Assembly: GCF_041537925.1 (NCBI RefSeq)
Contig: NZ_JBGOSH010000001.1
Coordinates: 728,229 to 792,228 of the forward strand
From: Ruegeria_C sp041537925
GTDB taxonomy: Bacteria; Pseudomonadota; Alphaproteobacteria; Rhodobacterales; Rhodobacteraceae
Length of the DNA: 64,000 nt
Direction of reading: 5' to 3'
The notes under the pieces are model-generated. The model had not been told where the DNA came from. It saw nothing but the letters and a program-made list of their open reading frames with translations, and searched no databases. Shown here piece after piece: positions 53,365 through 62,026 of the stretch; within the stretch, counting starts at the first letter, position 1; each line of letters opens with the position of its first letter. A program made the translations under genes and the position numbers.

Positions 53365-53685
53365 ATGCAAGATTTCGTTGACGGCACAGCCTTTAATAAC
53401 GAGCAAGGCAATCGTGCACGCAAACTTTTCGCGGCTGTTGTATTGGCCGCTTTGGACGATGCCATCGCCGATGACAAGAAATACGGCAATGGCCCCGAGC
53501 AGATCGCCCGCTGGGCGCGGTCGCGCGACGGGCGCGAGGTTCTGAGCTGTGCCGGGATCGACCCCAATGAACGGGTCGTGAACGGGCTGATGGAATTCGT
53601 GGGCCGCGGGGTTCGGACCTCTGTGGCGCTGTCCCGCGAAGAGAGCGAGCGCCGCAATGCGGCACAACAGGCTGAAGCTGCCTGA
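53365..53685 (+). CDS. small conserved Rhodobacteraceae protein (possibly DUF6280)
   Basis: A 106-residue protein of unknown function beginning MQDFVDGTAFNNEQGNRARKLFAAVVLAAL and containing a regular helix pattern with ARWARSRDGREVLSCAGI. ATG 53365 has AAGGAAGACG upstream; the long open frame running in from 52462 is antisense to efp and is not coding. A clean terminator follows at 53712-53740, so it is a separate unit. I recall similar proteins in roseobacters, perhaps DUF6280, but could not check this. Confidence 0.78.
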   Translation: MQDFVDGTAFNNEQGNRARKLFAAVVLAALDDAIADDKKYGNGPEQIARWARSRDGREVLSCAGIDPNERVVNGLMEFVGRGVRTSVALSREESERRNAAQQAEAA

Positions 53686-53711
53686 GCTCAACTCGCCTAT
53701 AAGGTGAAAGC

Positions 53712-53740
53712 CGCGCCCTCTGGGGCGCGTTTTTCGTTTT
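53712..53740 (+). terminator. rho-independent terminator
   Basis: CGCGCCC/GGGCGCG stem (53712-53718 with 53723-53729), a 4-base loop and a T-rich tail. It lies 27 bp after the small conserved gene. Confidence 0.85.
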
Positions 53741-53836
53741 AGCCTTTCGACTTTACTTTGAATCGCTTGTTCGCTGCCTCGCTCCGGTCGAACGCGAAAA
53801 GCGATGCAGAGTGTTTCAGCGAAACGTCGAAACGCT

Positions 53837-54406
53837 TTAGAAGAATAAGAACCATTGCCGCGCCGTCCAAAGCTCGGCAGCCAGCAGCAGCCCGAATCCC
53901 ATCCCTCCGACCACCCCCAGACCGCCATGCCAGAGGCCCCAAAAGGCAACGCAACAGGTAACGGCCACCAGCGGCGCCACCCAAAGCGCGTGGTGGGTGC
54001 TGTCCCAATAGCTAACCGGGCTGTCAAACACCCAATCCGTGAGCGGCCAGAATTGCGGTCGCCCGTCCCCGGCATGCAGCACGAAGTCGGTTGCAAGATG
54101 CAAAAGCGCCGCCCCGGCAAATGCGATCAGAACCGCGCTGCTGCTGAGCAGCGCAACCCCCAGCACTAGCCCCCAAAGGAAAAAACTATTGTCGATGGCA
54201 AAGACGCTCTGCCATGTGGGCGAGAAATACAGCTCGTCAAACACCACCTGCGGTGGGATGCCCTGAACGTGCAATGCCCAGAGTGCCATGATGTAAAGCG
54301 ATGCGTCCGGCGCCAGCGCCCCGAGCAAGGCTGCGGCCATAACCTTGCGCCCCCTGCCCCGCCCAAAGGCGGCGGCACCAATCAAAAGATGCGCGGGCGT
54401 GTTCAC
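53837..54406 (-). CDS. metal-dependent hydrolase-like membrane protein (YdjM/DUF457 type)
   Basis: A 189-residue inner-membrane protein with about four helices and conserved His/Asp residues, as in the YdjM family: TPAHLLIGAAAFGRG at the N-terminus and LLHLATDFVLHAGDG in the centre, where His and Asp may bind a metal. GTG 54406 has GAGGA 9 bp upstream. A longer frame reaching 54481 would overlap the cobQ start. It is divergent from cobQ; the function is not established. Confidence 0.8.
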   Translation of the reverse strand: MNTPAHLLIGAAAFGRGRGRKVMAAALLGALAPDASLYIMALWALHVQGIPPQVVFDELYFSPTWQSVFAIDNSFFLWGLVLGVALLSSSAVLIAFAGAALLHLATDFVLHAGDGRPQFWPLTDWVFDSPVSYWDSTHHALWVAPLVAVTCCVAFWGLWHGGLGVVGGMGFGLLLAAELWTARQWFLFF

Positions 54407-54464
54407 GGGGCTTTTCCTCTGGGCCCAAATCGGGTCATCTGCAGACCAAGTTAGGAGGCGGGCC

Positions 54465-55922
54465 ATGGTCAAGTCCATCATGATTCAGGGAACCGGCAGC
54501 AATGTCGGGAAGTCCATGCTGGTGGCGGGGCTGGCGCGTGCTTATGCGCGACGGGGACTGCGGGTTGCACCGTTCAAACCGCAGAACATGTCGAATAATG
54601 CGGCCGTGACCGAGGATGGCGGCGAGATCGGGCGTGCGCAGGCGCTGCAGGCGCGCGCCGCTTACCGTACGCCGCATACCGACATGAACCCGATTCTGCT
54701 GAAACCCGAGACCGACACCGGCGCTCAAGTGATCGTGCAGGGCCAACGGCGTGGCACCCTGAAGGCCACCGATTATCGCAGGGACAAATCGAGCCTGCTC
54801 GCCGCCGCGCTGGCCAGCTTTGACCGGCTCTGCGGCGATGCTGATCTGGTGCTGATCGAGGGCGCCGGCAGCCCGGCCGAGACCAACCTGCGCGCAGGTG
54901 ACATTGCCAATATGGGCTTTGCCTGTGCGGCGGGGGTTCCGGTGGTGCTGGTGGGCGACATCCATCGCGGCGGCGTGATCGCACAGATTGTCGGGACGCA
55001 GGCTGTGCTGGATCAGACCGACCTGGCCCGCGTAAGGGGCTTTGCGGTCAACCGGTTCAAGGGCGACATCCGCCTTTTTGACGACGGGCGCGACGACATT
55101 GCCGCCCGTACCGGATGGCCCAGCCTTGGCGTGGTGCCGTGGTTCGACGATGCATGGAAGCTGCCCGCCGAGGACATGATGGACATACGCTCACATGCGG
55201 GCGGGGCGTTCAAGGTTGTGGTGCCGCAATTAGAACGGATGGCGAATTTTGACGATCTCGACCCGCTGGCCGTCGAGTCGGACATCACCGTCGAGATCGT
55301 GCCGGGTGGCCGCGCGCTGCCCGGCGATGCCGATCTGGTGCTGCTGCCGGGCAGCAAATCCACCATCGGCGATTTGGCTTATTTCCGCGCCCAGGGTTGG
55401 GATGTCGACCTGTTGGCGCATGTCCGGCGCGGCGGCCATGTTCTGGGCCTGTGCGGCGGGTATCAGATGCTGGGACACAGCATCAACGATCCCGACGGGG
55501 TGGATGGCCGCCCCGGCAAGGTTGCCGGGCTGGGCCTGCTGGATGTGGAAACCGTGATGGCAGGTCACAAGCAGGTGACGCTGACCGACGCGGTGGCGCT
55601 GGACACAGGTGCTGCGGTCAACGGCTACGAGATTCACATGGGCCGCACCACAGGGCCGGATTGCGACCGCGCCTGGCTTTCGATCGCGGGGCGGCCAGAG
55701 GGCGCGGCCTCGGCCAATGGGCGCATTCGCGGCAGCTATCTGCACGGCATCTTTTCGTCGGATAAGTTCCGGGCCGGGTATCTGGCATCGTTGGGCCAGA
55801 CATCCGACACCGCGTATGAGGACGGTGTCGAGGCAACGCTGGACACGCTGGCAGATCATCTGACGCGCTACATGGATCTGGATCAGTTATTGTCGCTGGC
55901 GGAATCCCCGGCGCGTCGGTGA
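54465..55922 (+). CDS. cobQ: cobyric acid synthase
   Basis: Amidates four carboxyl groups of adenosylcobyrinic acid a,c-diamide in cobalamin synthesis. The 485-residue protein has an N-terminal P-loop-like dethiobiotin-synthetase fold (IQGTGSNVGKSMLVAGLARAY, NMSNNAAVT, LIEGAGSPAE) and a C-terminal class I amidotransferase domain with the nucleophile Cys in VLGLCGGYQM and the His in GSYLHGIF. ATG 54465 has AGGAGG upstream; the longer frame begins within the divergent gene. No other cob genes adjoin it in this window. Confidence 0.96.
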   Translation: MVKSIMIQGTGSNVGKSMLVAGLARAYARRGLRVAPFKPQNMSNNAAVTEDGGEIGRAQALQARAAYRTPHTDMNPILLKPETDTGAQVIVQGQRRGTLKATDYRRDKSSLLAAALASFDRLCGDADLVLIEGAGSPAETNLRAGDIANMGFACAAGVPVVLVGDIHRGGVIAQIVGTQAVLDQTDLARVRGFAVNRFKGDIRLFDDGRDDIAARTGWPSLGVVPWFDDAWKLPAEDMMDIRSHAGGAFKVVVPQLERMANFDDLDPLAVESDITVEIVPGGRALPGDADLVLLPGSKSTIGDLAYFRAQGWDVDLLAHVRRGGHVLGLCGGYQMLGHSINDPDGVDGRPGKVAGLGLLDVETVMAGHKQVTLTDAVALDTGAAVNGYEIHMGRTTGPDCDRAWLSIAGRPEGAASANGRIRGSYLHGIFSSDKFRAGYLASLGQTSDTAYEDGVEATLDTLADHLTRYMDLDQLLSLAESPARR

Positions 55923-55926
55923 CGGA

Positions 55927-56892
55927 TCACTCCAGGTCGCGGGCCATCAGGGCACGATGAATCTCGCGGCGGACAAGCTTGCGTACATTGCGCGTGATGC
56001 GCTCTCCCAAGACGCCCTGCAATTCCTGACGAACGATTTCCGCGACCATCGCACGCAGGCTTTCCTCGTCCAGAACCGCCTCATCCGATGCCAACGGGGC
56101 TTGCCTTGTCTGTGCTACGGATTGAGGCGCGCATTCGGCCTGCATCTCTTGCGGAGCGGTCCTTTCCGGTGCTGCAGGCTCTGTCCGTTCTTGCACGGAT
56201 TCGGTGGGCGACGCTTCCTGCGCAATTTCATCGGCAGCCGGTTCAACCACAGAACCCGCGGCGATTTCGACCTGCGCTGCTGCATCCTTTTCCGTCGCGC
56301 GGTCCTGCCAGGCGATGCCAGATCCGACCTTTGTTCCGGAATAATCCTCATCCGTGGTGCCGTCGGGCTCCCACTGGTCAATGGTGCGCGCAATCGCCGC
56401 TTCAAGCGCCTCGATCTTCTTGCTCAAGGGCTGTGCAACTGACGCGGCGACCGCATTTGCCGTGCTCTCTTTGCCATGAAAGGCGAAATCATCCGCCGAT
56501 GATTCACCGCCCTGCAGATCGTCTCGTGCCACCTCCGGGCGGATCCATGCCACTTTGTCATTCGGAACTGCATCCTCGGGCCGCAACAACATCGGACGGG
56601 GTTTCGAAGACCGCGCTTCAGTCTCTGCCGACCCGGCCGACTGCGCCGCCTCGTAGAGCGTCGTTTTCGGGTTCTTCCACGGAACGGCGGTTGCCCGTTC
56701 GGGCGGCGACCTGCGGTCCGCCTCAGCAGCGGGCTCCGTCACGCGCAAAGCCGGGGTCAAGACGAGCTTATTGGCCTTTTTGGGCCGTCGGGGTGCGGCC
56801 GGCCGGGGCTCGGGCGCGCCTTCATTGCTGACAAGTTTTTTGATCGAGGACAGAACATCCTCGATTCCCATATTGGCTGCTTGGTTGGACAT
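55927..56892 (-). CDS. PopZ-like polar organising protein (DUF2497 type)
   Basis: A 321-residue protein with the layout of PopZ: a conserved N-terminal helix (MGIEDVLSSIKKLVSNE), a long acidic, Pro/Ala/Glu-rich disordered middle (about 30-260), and a C-terminal helical oligomerisation region (EESLRAMVAEIVRQELQGVLGERITRNVRKLVRREI). PopZ forms a polar scaffold that anchors chromosome and cell-cycle proteins. The C-terminal helices are diverged from the Caulobacter form, so a related but distinct scaffold is possible. It lies downstream of tolC on the same strand, 73 bp away. Confidence 0.72.
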   Translation of the reverse strand: MSNQAANMGIEDVLSSIKKLVSNEGAPEPRPAAPRRPKKANKLVLTPALRVTEPAAEADRRSPPERATAVPWKNPKTTLYEAAQSAGSAETEARSSKPRPMLLRPEDAVPNDKVAWIRPEVARDDLQGGESSADDFAFHGKESTANAVAASVAQPLSKKIEALEAAIARTIDQWEPDGTTDEDYSGTKVGSGIAWQDRATEKDAAAQVEIAAGSVVEPAADEIAQEASPTESVQERTEPAAPERTAPQEMQAECAPQSVAQTRQAPLASDEAVLDEESLRAMVAEIVRQELQGVLGERITRNVRKLVRREIHRALMARDLE

Positions 56893-56965
56893 TTTTTTCT
56901 ACCACTCTGAACCTCACCACAAGTGTAGCGAAGCTCGGCAGTTCTGCCAACAGAGGAGTGGAGTG

Positions 56966-58372
56966 TTATTGTTTGCTCAACGCTTTCAGGACACGATCCA
57001 GATCCTTACTCTGCTTACTGACCTGTGCGGGTGCGTTTTTCACCAGATTGTAATAGAGCGTCGGATCATAGATCTGAACCGCAATTCCCAACCGCTCAGC
57101 CGTAAGCAGCCCCTGCGCCTGCACCACCTGATAGGCGGCCAGCGAGCGTTCAGAACGGGCAAAAATCTGTTGGGTCTGTGCATCCAACAAATCCTGCTCG
57201 GCGGTCAGCACGTCCAAAGTTGTCCGCGCACCCAGTGTCGCCTCTTCGCGAATGCCATCAAAGGCAATCTGCGCCGCCCGCACGCGTTCGTTCGACGCCG
57301 TCAGGCTGGCCCCGGCGGTCTGGAACCGCACATAGGCATCCTTAACCCCCTGGATAATGTCCCTTTGGGTGCTCAGCAGCGCGGAACGGCTGGAATCGCG
57401 GGTAGCAATTGCCCGCCGAACCTGAGCCGCCAGCGCGCCCCCTGCATAGACCGGCTGACGGAATACCACTCCGGCGGAAGACGTATTGCGGAAATCGGAA
57501 TCGCCAAAATTCTCGGTGTATCCCAAGTCAGCATCCAGGGTCAGATTGGGACCTAGTTCCTTGCGCTGCTGCTGCACGATCAGTTCCGCGGCACGCACCT
57601 GATGCTGCGCCGCTAGAATCAGCGGATGTGTCTTGACCGCCACCGCAGTGGCTGCCTCAATTGATGCTGGCAGGTTGGGCAAGCTTGGCTGTCCCGCAGT
57701 TTTGCCCGGCTCATTTCCGACAGCGTTTGCGTATTCGGCCTTTGCCGTCGTGAGGCTGCCCAGCGCATCCGCTAGGTTTGCGCGCGCAGCGGCGACGCTG
57801 GCCTCGGACAGCGCCACATCCGTTCGCGTCACTTCTCCAACTTCAAACCGATCCTGCGATGCGCGCAGTTCTTCGCCCAGAACCCGAACATTGTTGCGGC
57901 GCAGCTCGACATTGTCCTCTTGCAGGATCAGGTTCATATAGGCGCTGACGGCCCGGAACAGGATGCTCTGCTCGACATTGATCAGTGTTTGCCGTGCCGA
58001 CAGAACGGTTTCCTGGGCGGATTGCTTGGCAAGACGCGTAGCCCCCCCATCATAAAGCAATTGCTGGAAGGACAGACCGATAAACCCTTCAGTTTCACCA
58101 TTGTTCGAACCGAAATTGTTGTTCCGCTGATCGACCATTTCCCGTTGAATCTGCATGGTCCAGTTTATGATTGGCCGCAATTGCGCCACTGCGATCGCGA
58201 CATCTTCGTCCGCCGCCCGCAGCAGCGCCCGGTTCTGTTCCAGAAGACCGCTTGTATTGTAGGCCCCTACCAGCGCATCAGCGAGGTTGTCCGCGGCCGC
58301 CGGTCGAGACGCCACCGTTGCCGCCAACAGCGTAATCGATAGGGCCGTTCCTTTTAATACTGCTCTCAACAT
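56966..58372 (-). CDS. tolC: TolC-family outer membrane channel
   Basis: A 468-residue outer-membrane efflux protein that serves type I secretion and drug efflux. A signal peptide (about residues 1-27, ending AAADN) precedes two long helical-hairpin repeats, each with the characteristic Asn/Leu/Ala-rich coiled coil (for example ETVLSARQTLINVEQSILFRAV and the matching second repeat with LDVLTAEQDLLDAQTQQIFARS). Barrel segments such as FIGLSFQQLLYDGGAT are seen in both halves. It is the middle gene of the minus-strand group pcm, tolC, popZ-like. Confidence 0.93.
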   Translation of the reverse strand: MLRAVLKGTALSITLLAATVASRPAAADNLADALVGAYNTSGLLEQNRALLRAADEDVAIAVAQLRPIINWTMQIQREMVDQRNNNFGSNNGETEGFIGLSFQQLLYDGGATRLAKQSAQETVLSARQTLINVEQSILFRAVSAYMNLILQEDNVELRRNNVRVLGEELRASQDRFEVGEVTRTDVALSEASVAAARANLADALGSLTTAKAEYANAVGNEPGKTAGQPSLPNLPASIEAATAVAVKTHPLILAAQHQVRAAELIVQQQRKELGPNLTLDADLGYTENFGDSDFRNTSSAGVVFRQPVYAGGALAAQVRRAIATRDSSRSALLSTQRDIIQGVKDAYVRFQTAGASLTASNERVRAAQIAFDGIREEATLGARTTLDVLTAEQDLLDAQTQQIFARSERSLAAYQVVQAQGLLTAERLGIAVQIYDPTLYYNLVKNAPAQVSKQSKDLDRVLKALSKQ

Positions 58373-58423
58373 TGTTTTCCGCGCCTCTTTATGTGTCCGG
58401 CCTGTCTTCCCCGACCCAACAGG

Positions 58424-59077
58424 TCATAGCGAAAATTCCGGTTGTTTTGTGAACCCCGGCAGGATTTTCCCGCCAGCATTGAATGCGTATCTCCACGACA
58501 GCTTGCCGCCGGATTTGTAACCGATCCGCACGGTCCCCACACCGTCCTCGACAAAGGTGCAGGCGATGCGCCCGCCCTCCTTGAGCTGCGCCAGCAAAGC
58601 CTGCGGCACCTGTTCGGCCCCCCCCTGCACAAGGATCGCGTCGTAGGGGCCGTGCTCGTCCGCGCCCTCGGCCAGCGGCCCGTGATGCACGATCGCGTTG
58701 TCGGCCCCGGCCTCGGACAGTAGCGACTGCGCCTCGCCCGCCATGTCGGCGTCCTCCTCTACAGCGACGACCAATTGCGCCAGGCGCGCTGTGACGGCGG
58801 TGGAATAGCCAAGTGCCGCGGCCACATCCAGAACCGCTTCGTCGTCCTGAATGTTGAGCGCATCGAGCATCTTCGCAAAAGTACGTAGTTCGGGCAGCAC
58901 CCGGCCATCGCCCAGATCCAACATCTCCTCCGCATAGGCGGCTTCGCGCTTTGCATCGGGGACGAAGGCTTCGCGGGGGACCGCCAACATCGCCTCGATA
59001 ATCGGGAATTTGGTCACATCCGACGGGCGGATCTGCGTGTCCACCATGGTGCGGCGCCGTGCGGCAAAGTCAGGCAT
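58424..59077 (-). CDS. pcm: protein-L-isoaspartate O-methyltransferase-like protein
   Basis: A 217-residue SAM-dependent methyltransferase of the PCMT family, repairing isoaspartyl residues. It begins with VDTQIRPSDVTKFPIIEAMLAVPREAFVP, the family's N-terminal motif, and has the SAM-binding region AVLDVAAALGYSTAVTARLA, where the canonical GxGxGY loop is modified to VAAALGYS. NAIVHHGPLAEG and AILVQGGAEQVP follow. The altered glycine loop means activity should be verified; this diverged form is common in alphaproteobacteria upstream of tolC. Confidence 0.85.
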   Translation of the reverse strand: MPDFAARRRTMVDTQIRPSDVTKFPIIEAMLAVPREAFVPDAKREAAYAEEMLDLGDGRVLPELRTFAKMLDALNIQDDEAVLDVAAALGYSTAVTARLAQLVVAVEEDADMAGEAQSLLSEAGADNAIVHHGPLAEGADEHGPYDAILVQGGAEQVPQALLAQLKEGGRIACTFVEDGVGTVRIGYKSGGKLSWRYAFNAGGKILPGFTKQPEFSL

Positions 59078-59305
59078 AATCGTGATCTTCCAACACTGTG
59101 TTATATTGGCTTGTGCCATACTGGTACTCGTGCGGCAATGTCCCATCCTCACGTAACATTTCCGCGGTTGCCGTGTTGCAACGCGCGCACTGGCCGGATT
59201 GGCTGCGCAAACGGGAGATTTTCGACCGAGACCGTCTGGACGCCACTTCGCAAAGGTGCTAGAACACCTATCGCATCACAGCAAGTGGTTGATATCACTG
59301 GAAAA

Positions 59306-59379
59306 GGCGAGTTGGCGGAGTGGTGACGCAGCGGATTGCAAATCCGTGTACACCGGTTCGATTCCGGTACTCGCCTCCA
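59306..59379 (+). tRNA. tRNA-Cys(GCA)
   Basis: A 74-nt cloverleaf. The acceptor stem GGCGAGT pairs with ACTCGCC and the encoded TCCA end follows. The anticodon loop TTGCAAA gives the anticodon GCA, and the T loop is GGTTCGATTCC. The D arm contains AGTGGTGACGCA. It lies at the boundary between a conserved housekeeping region and an accessory patch with two insertion sequences. Confidence 0.96.
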
Positions 59380-59765
59380 TTTCTTTTCAAGGACTTACGA
59401 GGAATTTCCCGAACTTGGAAAGCAATTGCTCAAGGCTAAGAGCACGCCTTTGATTTTTTGGCGGTCATTTTCGGCACACTTCGCCTTCCGCGCGGTGGGC
59501 ACACCTTCTTTGTTTCCCCCAGATTCTTGTCTATCGGAGGGTCTTTCGGCGGCATCGATCCCTGCCTGTCCCTGCACACGCCGCTTGGGCAACCAGCGGG
59601 GTTTTTTGACAAACCAAGTGAACAGACGATTGGCACGGCTGCTACGCAGTTTGACGATTCCCTTAGGATTATGTGTTTGTCGTTGCCGTTGATTTGGCCT
59701 GCGTCAGATTGAGGGCAGTCGGTTTTCCGGGTTGAGCCTCCCCCAATGAAGTGGTCCGCCCCTAT
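59380..59765. other. intergenic stretch between tRNA-Cys and insertion sequence
   Basis: About 386 bp with no convincing gene: frames are short, overlapping, and lack ribosome sites. It looks like accessory, possibly decayed DNA next to a tRNA gene. No copy of the tRNA 3' end, which would mark an integration site, was seen in the rest of the window. Confidence 0.4.
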
Positions 59766-60605
59766 GATTAGGCTCAGGATTCATAACCTGTATATGACGG
59801 TTGCTGCGAGTGCGATGGCTGATAGGAAGACCTTTGGGCAGCGATCACAGCGGGTCGCCACGCGCCTCCAATCCTTGAGCCTGCCAAACATGATCTCGAT
59901 GCGGTTTCGCCGCTTGTATCTTCGCTTGTCGTATTTTACCGGCGTCTTGCGTTGTTTTCGGCCGGGGATGCAGGCGCGTATCCCTTTGTCTTTCAACGCA
60001 TCTCGGAACCAATCGGCGTCATAGCCACGATCACCGAGCAGCCAGTCCACGTTTGGTATGCTGCTGAGCAGAGCCCGAGCACCGATGTAATCACTAACCT
60101 GGCCAGCGGTGACAAAGAGGTTCAAAGGCCGCCCTTTGCTATCACAGATGGTGTGCAATTTTGTATTCATGCCGCCCTTAGTTCTACCGATCAGGCGGCC
60201 ACGCCCCCCTTTTTCGCGGCCATACTGGTCGCGGTGAGGTGTGCCTTTAGATAGGTCGCGTCAATCATGAACGTCTTCTGTTCGCCGTTCTCGGCGGCTA
60301 GACCGGCCATCATCCGCGCGAAGATGCCTTTCTCACTCCAACGCCTCCACCGGCTGTAGAGCGTCTTGTGCGGGCCGTATTCAGAAGGCGCGCCTCGCAA
60401 CGCAACCTGTTGCGATTGATAAAGATAATTCCGCTCAACTCCCGTTTGTCATCAACCCGAGGCTTGCCGTGCAACTTCGGGAAAAAGGGGTGAGCTTGGC
60501 CATCTGCTCGTCGGTCAGCCAGTAAAGGTCGCTCATGTCACCACTCCGTTTTCCGAGCCGTGGATCACGTGGTGCAGCGAAAATCAATGCATCCTGACCC
60601 TAATC
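59766..60605 (-). mobile_element. IS5-family insertion sequence (IS427-like group)
   Basis: An 840-bp element bounded by imperfect inverted repeats: GATTAGGCTCAGGATTCAT at the left and, on the opposite strand, GATTAGGGTCAGGATGCAT at the right. It carries a DDE transposase in two overlapping frames on the minus strand. The exact ends may shift by a base, and a target duplication was not clear. The right end abuts a hairpin behind the next gene. Confidence 0.8.
59781..60536 (-). pseudogene. IS5-family transposase, frameshifted
   Basis: DDE residues are recognisable: MIDATYLKAH (D), LLGDRGYDADW (D) and RNRIEIMFGRLKDWRRVATR (E). The coding sequence starts at ATG 60536 (MSDLYWLTDEQMAKLTPF). It then breaks twice, by an apparent one-base loss in the T run at about 60482-60486 and another around 60396-60400. 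The usual transition between the two frames has a slippery A5G6 run on the minus strand (60214-60204), consistent with programmed minus-one shifting. With the two extra breaks the product is probably inactive, unless they are sequencing errors. Confidence 0.78.
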
Positions 60606-60609
60606 AGCA

Positions 60610-60638
60610 GGCGGCCGTCCCGGTTCGGGGCAGCCGCC
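60610..60638 (-). terminator. hairpin behind the secreted-protein gene, T run missing
   Basis: GGCGGC/GCCGCC outer stem (60610-60615 with 60633-60638) with an inner CCCG/CGGG stem. On the minus strand it should terminate the gene at 60648-61397, but the expected U run is absent because the insertion sequence begins directly there. Confidence 0.4.
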
Positions 60639-60647
60639 AGATATCGT

Positions 60648-61397
60648 TTACTGAAGCTTGCCAGGCAGGCTCAGGTCACCTGAAGCAATGTCAAAAACAT
60701 CCGTGACACACAGCAGTGGTGCGTGAATGCTGGCATTCACCCGAAGCGCGGATGTGACGCCGTCATAGGCTAAACTTTCCAGCTGGACGTCGCTGGCAAA
60801 GCCGGCATTCACCTTGATCTCCGGACCGTCGAACAGCGGTGTGAACCCTGGGCTGTCCAGGAAAATCGGGAACCCCGGCCAGGTCGCAGGCAGCTTTGGT
60901 GACGCTCCATCGGGGATGTCGCGCACCGCGAGGGCGCCCGGGCCACAGGCTTCGGTCGGGATTAGTACAACCCAATGGCTGTGCCATTCGATACCGTCGT
61001 TAGCCGGATCGCCATCGCCGTTTTCATCAAAAAGCGGGGTGTCGTCAAAATCCGGATGGCTGGTCGCGGCCATTGCCAGAATGCCGGTGCCGCCGTCAAA
61101 GCCCACTGCAGAGGGATCAAGAGATGTGGGCCACACGTAGGACCAGACATCAGACCCGCCCACTGCTCCGGTTGCGGCCGGAACCGATGCCCCGGCAATG
61201 CCACTGGTGGTCATGTGGAATGTAACAATGTTGCCGTTGCGGTGCGCATGCGCCGCAAGGATGTCGAAATCGGCCACCTTGCCGGCATCAGATGGGGAAA
61301 TGACGGCCCCCTCCTGATGAAGGGCGTGATCGCCGTCCGCAACAGAGGACGAGGCGCCGAAAACAATGGCGGCGAGGGATATCCAGGGAAGTTTCAT
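60648..61397 (-). CDS. secreted protein of unknown function, His-rich N-terminus
   Basis: A 249-residue exported protein. The signal peptide (about 1-20, ending SVA) precedes a mature N-terminus with several histidines (HALHQEGA, AHAHRNGNIVTFHM) and a WHSHW motif further on. Two cysteines (EACGPG and LLCVTD) may form a disulfide. DENGDGDPANDG is a calcium-binding-like loop. No family was recognised. It is divergent from a four-cysteine MarR regulator with an 86-bp gap containing two direct repeats, which suggests that the regulator controls it. Confidence 0.75.
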   Translation of the reverse strand: MKLPWISLAAIVFGASSSVADGDHALHQEGAVISPSDAGKVADFDILAAHAHRNGNIVTFHMTTSGIAGASVPAATGAVGGSDVWSYVWPTSLDPSAVGFDGGTGILAMAATSHPDFDDTPLFDENGDGDPANDGIEWHSHWVVLIPTEACGPGALAVRDIPDGASPKLPATWPGFPIFLDSPGFTPLFDGPEIKVNAGFASDVQLESLAYDGVTSALRVNASIHAPLLCVTDVFDIASGDLSLPGKLQ

Positions 61398-61420
61398 TTT
61401 GCATCTCCAATCTTTTGGTA

Positions 61421-61433
61421 TCGACTCGCTACT
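61421..61433 (+). repeat. direct repeat 1 in the divergent promoter
   Basis: TCGACTCGCTACT, repeated exactly at 61463-61475 with a start-to-start distance of 42 bp, about four helical turns. The pair sits between the secreted-protein gene and the MarR gene and is a candidate operator. Confidence 0.6.
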
Positions 61434-61462
61434 ATTTTGAAAAACACATTGCAACTTTAATT

Positions 61463-61475
61463 TCGACTCGCTACT
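61463..61475 (+). repeat. direct repeat 2 in the divergent promoter
   Basis: Second exact copy of TCGACTCGCTACT, 9 bp upstream of the MarR start codon. Binding here would block translation initiation or transcription of the regulator operon. Confidence 0.6.
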
Positions 61476-61483
61476 TGTTGAGC

Positions 61484-62026
61484 ATGAGAAACGACCACGG
61501 CATCCGCATCCTCATAAACCGCCTTGCCAGGATAGATTCCGCCACCGGCTGGACCGGCAACCTGAACCCGACACAAAGGGCAGCGCTGGAGTATCTGTCT
61601 GAGGCAAATCAGTTTTCCCGTTCGCCGTCACATGTTGCCGAGTATCTGGGAACAACGCGCGGAACGATGTCCCAGACGCTGAAGGCACTGGTGCGCAAGG
61701 GATACGCCGCGGAACGCCGGCAAAAGTCCGACCAGCGGTCAATTTCCTATGAACTGACCAAGGCAGGCGTGGCCGCTGTGACAGGTGCCAATCCGATTGC
61801 AGACGCCATTGGCAACCTGCCCGCCAACGTTCAGGCCGCACTCGAGGACGGCCTGCTTCAGAGCTTGAGGCTGGCTCTGGCGGCAAACGGCGGCCAGTCG
61901 TTCGGGAAATGCAAGACCTGCGCCTATCATGAAACAGGCTCGGAAAATGGCTTCTGCACTTTGTTGGGGCTCGGCCTGGAGGCCGGCGAAAGTGACAAAA
62001 TCTGCATCGAACACAAAGAGGCCTGA
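61484..62026 (+). CDS. MarR-family regulator with C-terminal four-cysteine motif
   Basis: A 180-residue protein. Residues 8-100 are a MarR winged helix (LNPTQRAALEYLSE, then SPSHVAEYLGTTRGTMSQTLKALVRKGYA, wing KSDQRSISYELT). The C-terminal 45 residues carry Cys143, Cys146, Cys158 and Cys174 in the spacing C-x2-C-x11-C-x15-C plus His149, a probable iron-sulfur or zinc site, which would make it a redox or metal sensor. ATG 61484 was chosen over an upstream start that lies inside the repeats. The MOSC gene follows without a gap. Confidence 0.84.
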   Translation: MRNDHGIRILINRLARIDSATGWTGNLNPTQRAALEYLSEANQFSRSPSHVAEYLGTTRGTMSQTLKALVRKGYAAERRQKSDQRSISYELTKAGVAAVTGANPIADAIGNLPANVQAALEDGLLQSLRLALAANGGQSFGKCKTCAYHETGSENGFCTLLGLGLEAGESDKICIEHKEA

